Assembly: GCA_021153265.1 (NCBI GenBank)
Contig: JAGKTU010000044.1
Location: 1-17,748 of the forward strand
Length of the DNA stretch: 17,748 bases
Direction of reading: 5' to 3'
Source of the DNA: Clostridia bacterium
GTDB taxonomy: Bacteria; Bacillota; Clostridia; Oscillospirales; Oscillospiraceae
How positions within the stretch are numbered: position 1 is the first letter of the stretch; each line of letters opens with the position of its first letter. Both the position numbers and the translations under genes were made by a program. The notes under the pieces are model-generated. The model saw only the letters and a list, made by a program, of their open reading frames with translations. It made no database searches and was not told the origin of the DNA. Below, in pieces: positions 14,588 through 17,748 of this stretch.

Positions 14588-15215
14588 AGAGTGTGACGCT
14601 CTGTGGGACCACTACAGCCCCGGCCGGCTCAGCCAGTATGATCTGATCATCTCCTGCGGCGACTTAGACCCGGAATACCTGTCCTTTCTGGTGACCATGG
14701 CCCGCTGCCCCCTGCTCTATGTCCACGGCAATCACGACGGCGGCTACAAAAAACGCCCCCCGGAGGGCTGCGACTGCATCGACGACCACTTCGTGGTCTA
14801 CAACGGTGTGCGGATTCTGGGCCTCGGCGGTTGCCGCAAGTACCGCCCCGGAGACTTCCAGTACACCAACGCCCAGATGCGCCGCCGGATCATGAAGCTG
14901 CGCTGGCAGCTGTGGAAGCACAAAGGCGTAGACATCGTGGTGACCCACTGCCCGGCAGAGGGTCTCGGCGACGGCGAAGACCCGGCCCATTGGGGTTTCC
15001 CGGCACTGCGAACGCTTTTAGACGACTACAAGCCCCAATATATGCTCTACGGCCACGTCCACCTGCGCTATTCCGACCACCCCCGGGTGACCGAATACAA
15101 CGGCACCACCCTCATCAACGCCTGCGAGCGCTATGAATTCGACATTCCCAACCGGGATGTTCCGTTCCGGAAGAAGAACATTCTCCAATGGAAGACCTGC
15201 CACCGGGAATTTTGA
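14562..15215 (+). CDS. Calcineurin-like metallophosphoesterase
   Basis: This 217-residue cytosolic protein starts at GTG, preceded by GAGGAGGG and lying inside the end of the previous gene, which implies coupling. Metallophosphoesterase motifs are in order: Asp8 in ISDEE, GDLD (33-36), GNHD (56-59), THC with His129, and GHVH (164-167). The first motif normally reads DxH; here the His is replaced by Glu10, so one metal site is altered. Other motifs are intact, and the family includes nucleotide and phosphodiester hydrolases. No substrate can be assigned. The residue change may mark a subfamily rather than loss of activity. Confidence 0.85.
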   Translation: MKILTISDEECDALWDHYSPGRLSQYDLIISCGDLDPEYLSFLVTMARCPLLYVHGNHDGGYKKRPPEGCDCIDDHFVVYNGVRILGLGGCRKYRPGDFQYTNAQMRRRIMKLRWQLWKHKGVDIVVTHCPAEGLGDGEDPAHWGFPALRTLLDDYKPQYMLYGHVHLRYSDHPRVTEYNGTTLINACERYEFDIPNRDVPFRKKNILQWKTCHREF

Positions 15216-15250
15216 CCCCAAAACACCTTATACAGAAAGAGGTGACCACC

Positions 15251-15898
15251 ATGTTCACCGGCTTCACCCCCGAAACCGTGGATTTTCTCTGGGGCATCCG
15301 CCTCAACAACAACCGGGAATGGTTTCTCGCCAACAAAAAACAATATGTAGACACCCTGTATGAACCCATGAAAGCCCTGGGCAAAGAACTGTTCCAGCCC
15401 TTTCTGGACCACAGCGGCACCCTCCTGAAAGTCAGCCGCATCTACCGGGACGCCCGTATGCACCACCCCCTGCCCTATAAGGAAAGCCTTTGGATCTGCA
15501 TCCGGCAGGACGTGGAGTGGTGGGCAGAGAACCCCTGCCTGTTTTTCGACATCAACCCGGACGGCATCAACTACGGCTTCTGCCTCTGGCGGCCGCGGGT
15601 TTCCACCATGAAGGACTTCCGGGACTATATCACCGCAAAACCCGACGATTTTCTGGAGCTGATCCGCTCCACCGAGGAAGCGGTAGGTATGCCAATCACC
15701 GCCGACCTCTACAAGCGCCCCAAACCCACCGACAATCCCGACCTCGTCCCCTATTTCGCATGGAAGGGCAACATTTCCTGCATCATCCACGAGGATTTCA
15801 GCGAAAGCACCTTCGGCCCGGAGCTTGCGCACCGGGTACGGGAATTCTTTGAAAAACTGACCCCCATTTACGACTATTTCAGCCGCTTCCGGGTTTGA
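15251..15898 (+). CDS. DUF2461 family protein
   Basis: This 215-residue protein begins MFTGFTPETVDFLWGIRLNN and continues with NREWF, the typical opening of DUF2461/TIGR02453 proteins; the middle SRIYRDARMHHPLPYKESLW (62-81) and YGFCLWRP (108-115) also fit. Function unknown. I chose the ATG at 15251 because AGAGGTG lies just upstream and the family begins here; the frame is open 21 codons further 5', into the end of the phosphoesterase gene. No signal peptide or membrane segment. It sits 35 nt after the phosphoesterase and 28 nt before dapA, so it is probably co-transcribed with both. Confidence 0.85.
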   Translation: MFTGFTPETVDFLWGIRLNNNREWFLANKKQYVDTLYEPMKALGKELFQPFLDHSGTLLKVSRIYRDARMHHPLPYKESLWICIRQDVEWWAENPCLFFDINPDGINYGFCLWRPRVSTMKDFRDYITAKPDDFLELIRSTEEAVGMPITADLYKRPKPTDNPDLVPYFAWKGNISCIIHEDFSESTFGPELAHRVREFFEKLTPIYDYFSRFRV

Positions 15899-15926
15899 TT
15901 TCAGCAACACAAAAGGAGAAACAGAT

Positions 15927-16814
15927 ATGAAGAACACCATTTTCAAGGGCATGGCCACCGCCATTGTCACCCCCATGACCGAAAACGCCATCGACTACGA
16001 GGCTCTGGGCCGTTTCATCGACTTCCAGATCGAATCCGGCATCAACGCCATCGTGGTCATGGGTACCACCGGCGAAAACGCCACCATCGAGCCGGAAGAC
16101 CAGAAGGAAGTCATCCGCTACACCGTCGACCGGGTTGCAAAGCGCGTCCCCGTCATTGCCGGCACCGGCACCAACAACACCGAGCACGTCCTGTCCAACA
16201 CCCGCAACGCTTGCGAGGTGGGCGCCGACGCGGTTCTGGTGGTGACTCCCTACTACAATAAGGCCACCCAGAACGGTCTGATCCAGCACTTCACCGCCGT
16301 GGCCGACGTTTCCACCGTTCCCGTGATCCTCTACAACGTCCCCGGCCGCACCGGCTGCAACCTGCAGCCCAAGACCGTGGCAAAGCTGGCTGAGCATCCC
16401 AACATCGTGGCCATCAAGGAAGCCACCGGCAACATGGCCCAGATGGTGGAGCTGCGCGCCCTCTGCGGCGACAAGCTGGACATTTACTCCGGCGAGGATG
16501 CCCTCACCGTTCCCATGATGGCTATGGGCGCCGCCGGCACCATCAGCGTGCTGAGCAACGTTGTCCCCAAGGAGTCCGTTGCCATGACCGACGCCGCTCA
16601 GGCCGGCGACTTCGCCACCGCCGCCGCATGGCAGTGTAAGCTCCTGCCTCTGATCAACGCCCTGTTCAGCGAGGTCAACCCCATCCCCGCCAAGGCCGCC
16701 GTGGCCGCCATGGGCTTTGGCGAAGAGCATCTGCGCCTGCCTCTGACTCCCATGGAGCCCGAGACCCGTGAGAAGCTCTACACCGAGATGAGAAAGCTGG
16801 GTATCGAAGTATGA
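15927..16814 (+). CDS. dapA: 4-hydroxy-tetrahydrodipicolinate synthase
   Basis: DapA condenses pyruvate with aspartate semialdehyde, the first committed step of the lysine/diaminopimelate branch. The 295-residue TIM-barrel protein shows MGTTGENATI (45-54), TPYYNKATQNGL (107-118), LYNVPGRTG with Tyr136 and Arg141, and the Schiff-base lysine in VAIKEATGNM (Lys164). The common GTTGES motif reads GTTGEN here, a mild change; N-acetylneuraminate lyase-type relatives share the fold, but adjacent dapB settles the identity. An AAAGGAG site lies about 11 nt upstream of the ATG. No lysine riboswitch or separate promoter is visible in the 28-nt gap upstream, so expression probably comes from upstream genes. 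Its stop overlaps dapB (ATGA). Confidence 0.97.
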   Translation: MKNTIFKGMATAIVTPMTENAIDYEALGRFIDFQIESGINAIVVMGTTGENATIEPEDQKEVIRYTVDRVAKRVPVIAGTGTNNTEHVLSNTRNACEVGADAVLVVTPYYNKATQNGLIQHFTAVADVSTVPVILYNVPGRTGCNLQPKTVAKLAEHPNIVAIKEATGNMAQMVELRALCGDKLDIYSGEDALTVPMMAMGAAGTISVLSNVVPKESVAMTDAAQAGDFATAAAWQCKLLPLINALFSEVNPIPAKAAVAAMGFGEEHLRLPLTPMEPETREKLYTEMRKLGIEV

Positions 16815-17533
16815 GAGCCATCGTATGCGGCGCCAACGGCGCCATGGGTAAGCTGATCTGCGGTATCTTAGGCGACGAAGTGGTCGGCAAGGTCAGCATT
16901 GACGGCGAAAACGGCGTTCCCAAGACTTTTGAAGAACTGGGCGCAGTTTCCGCCGATGTGATCATCGATTTCTCCCACCACACCGCCGTGGGCAGCGTCT
17001 TAAACTACGCCAAGCAGATCGGTGCAGCCGCGGTCATCGGCACCACCGGCCACGATGACGAGGAAAAGGCCCTCATCGCCGCCGCTTCCGAAGAGATTCC
17101 TGTCTTCTTCTCCGGCAATGTGAGCATGGGCATCGCGGTTCTGTGCCGCCTTGCCAAGCAGGCCGCTTCCTTCTTCCCCGACGCCAACATCGAGATCGTG
17201 GAAGTCCACCACACCCGCAAGGTGGACGCCCCCAGCGGCACGGCTCTGATGCTGTTCAACGCTGTGAAGGAAGTCCGTCCTCAGGCTTGGGCTAACTGCG
17301 GCCGCAGCGGCGAGGGCAAGCGCACCCCCGAAGAGATTGGCATCCACGCCCTGCGCATGGGCAACGTGGTGGGTATCCACGAGGTGCATATCGTCACGCC
17401 CAACCAGTCTTTGACTCTGAAGCACGAGTCCGGCTCCCGGGCCATGCTGGCCGACGGTGCGGTGGATGCCGCCCGTTTCATCGCCGGCAAACCCGCCGGT
17501 CTTTACAATATGGAAAATATTCTGGAACGGTAA
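16811..17533 (+). CDS. dapB: 4-hydroxy-tetrahydrodipicolinate reductase
   Basis: DapB reduces the DapA product with NAD(P)H to tetrahydrodipicolinate for lysine and peptidoglycan synthesis. The 240-residue protein has the Rossmann motif CGANGAMGK (6-14), the GTTGH strand end (77-81), and the catalytic signature EVHHTRKVDAPSGTA (131-145) with His133/His134 and Lys137. At 240 residues it is shorter than the roughly 270-residue E. coli enzyme, as in many Clostridia. The start overlaps the dapA stop by four bases. No classical terminator follows; the hairpin-rich repeat downstream may serve as one. Confidence 0.97.
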   Translation: MRAIVCGANGAMGKLICGILGDEVVGKVSIDGENGVPKTFEELGAVSADVIIDFSHHTAVGSVLNYAKQIGAAAVIGTTGHDDEEKALIAAASEEIPVFFSGNVSMGIAVLCRLAKQAASFFPDANIEIVEVHHTRKVDAPSGTALMLFNAVKEVRPQAWANCGRSGEGKRTPEEIGIHALRMGNVVGIHEVHIVTPNQSLTLKHESGSRAMLADGAVDAARFIAGKPAGLYNMENILER

Positions 17534-17544
17534 ATTGTAGTTTA

Positions 17545-17744
17545 GCGGCGCAGCCCAAAGCCTTCCCCTGGGGGAAGGTGGCACGGCGTGAGCCGTGACG
17601 GATGAGGGTTTTTCTGGGCGTAAAGTTTCATCAAGTCTGAAACAGATCGTAAATCGAAGCATTTCTGCCCGCATTCCTCATCAGTCAAAAATCAAAGATT
17701 TTTGACAGCTTCCCCCCGGGGGAAGCCTTTAGGCGCTGCCGCGC
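17545..17744. repeat. Inverted-repeat, hairpin-rich intergenic element (MITE/REP-like)
   Basis: The two ends are imperfect inverted copies: the left runs from GCGGCGCAGC through CCAAAGCCTTCCCC, and the right, reversed, reads GGCAGCGCC then TAAAGGCTTCCCCC. Nested pairings are CCTTCCCC/GGGGAAGG (17561-17578), CACGGC-GTGA-GCCGTG (17582-17597), GATGAGG (17601-17607) with CCTCATC (17676-17682), GTTTCA/TGAAAC (17625-17643), TCAAAAATC-AAA-GATTTTTGA (17685-17705) and GCTTCCCC/GGGGAAGC (17708-17726). No ORF lies inside. Similar GGAAGGTGGCACGGC...GATGAGGG elements are, from memory, scattered through gut Ruminococcaceae genomes. It may continue slightly past the window end. Confidence 0.75.
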
Positions 17745-17748
17745 CAGT

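Noticed and set aside
15899..15926. Lysine riboswitch or independent promoter before dapA
   Set aside because: The gap is only 28 nt and holds little beyond the ribosome binding site.
15879..16730. Open frame of 283 codons on the - strand over dapA
   Set aside because: Gly/His/Val-rich shadow of a clear dapA; no supporting signals.
17545..17744. CRISPR array or tRNA gene in the terminal hairpin region
   Set aside because: There are no regularly spaced direct repeats and no cloverleaf with a T-loop; the pairs are nested inverted repeats.

Overview
The window is GC-rich, densely packed bacterial chromosome. Its gene set (proBA, an MgtE magnesium channel, a six-gene rnf operon in the order C-D-G-E-A-B, a MoxR/DUF58/transglutaminase operon, dapA-dapB), the strong AGGAGG ribosome binding sites, and a hairpin-rich intergenic repeat all suggest an anaerobic member of the Clostridia. 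A gut Oscillospiraceae/Ruminococcaceae-type organism is the best guess. This is inferred from gene order and protein style; no database search was possible.

Layout. Positions 1-1472 (+) hold the 3' end of proB and complete proA (proline synthesis), closed by a strong bidirectional terminator shared tail-to-tail with mgtE. Positions 1523-3086 (-) hold mgtE with its own sigma-A-type promoter and a leader of about 150 nt; the leader carries a 23-codon ORF with an excellent ribosome binding site overlapping a foldable RNA. Positions 3106-8302 (-) hold promoter, rnfC, rnfD, rnfG, rnfE, rnfA, rnfB and terminator: a complete ferredoxin:NAD+ oxidoreductase ion pump. Positions 8370-12360 (-) hold promoter, MoxR ATPase, DUF58 protein, membrane transglutaminase and terminator.

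From 12507 the strand switches to +. Two abutting palindromes and a promoter precede a 659-residue cytosolic protein that joins a ParB-like N-terminal segment to a BMP-type periplasmic-binding-protein fold. A metallophosphoesterase, a DUF2461 protein, dapA and dapB follow with overlaps or short gaps, so the five genes may form one transcript. The window ends in an inverted-repeat element of about 200 bp made of nested hairpins (17545-17744).

Most of the window is well-understood metabolism. The parts least explained by known families are the mgtE leader, the ParB-like/BMP fusion with its twin-palindrome control region, and the terminal repeat.
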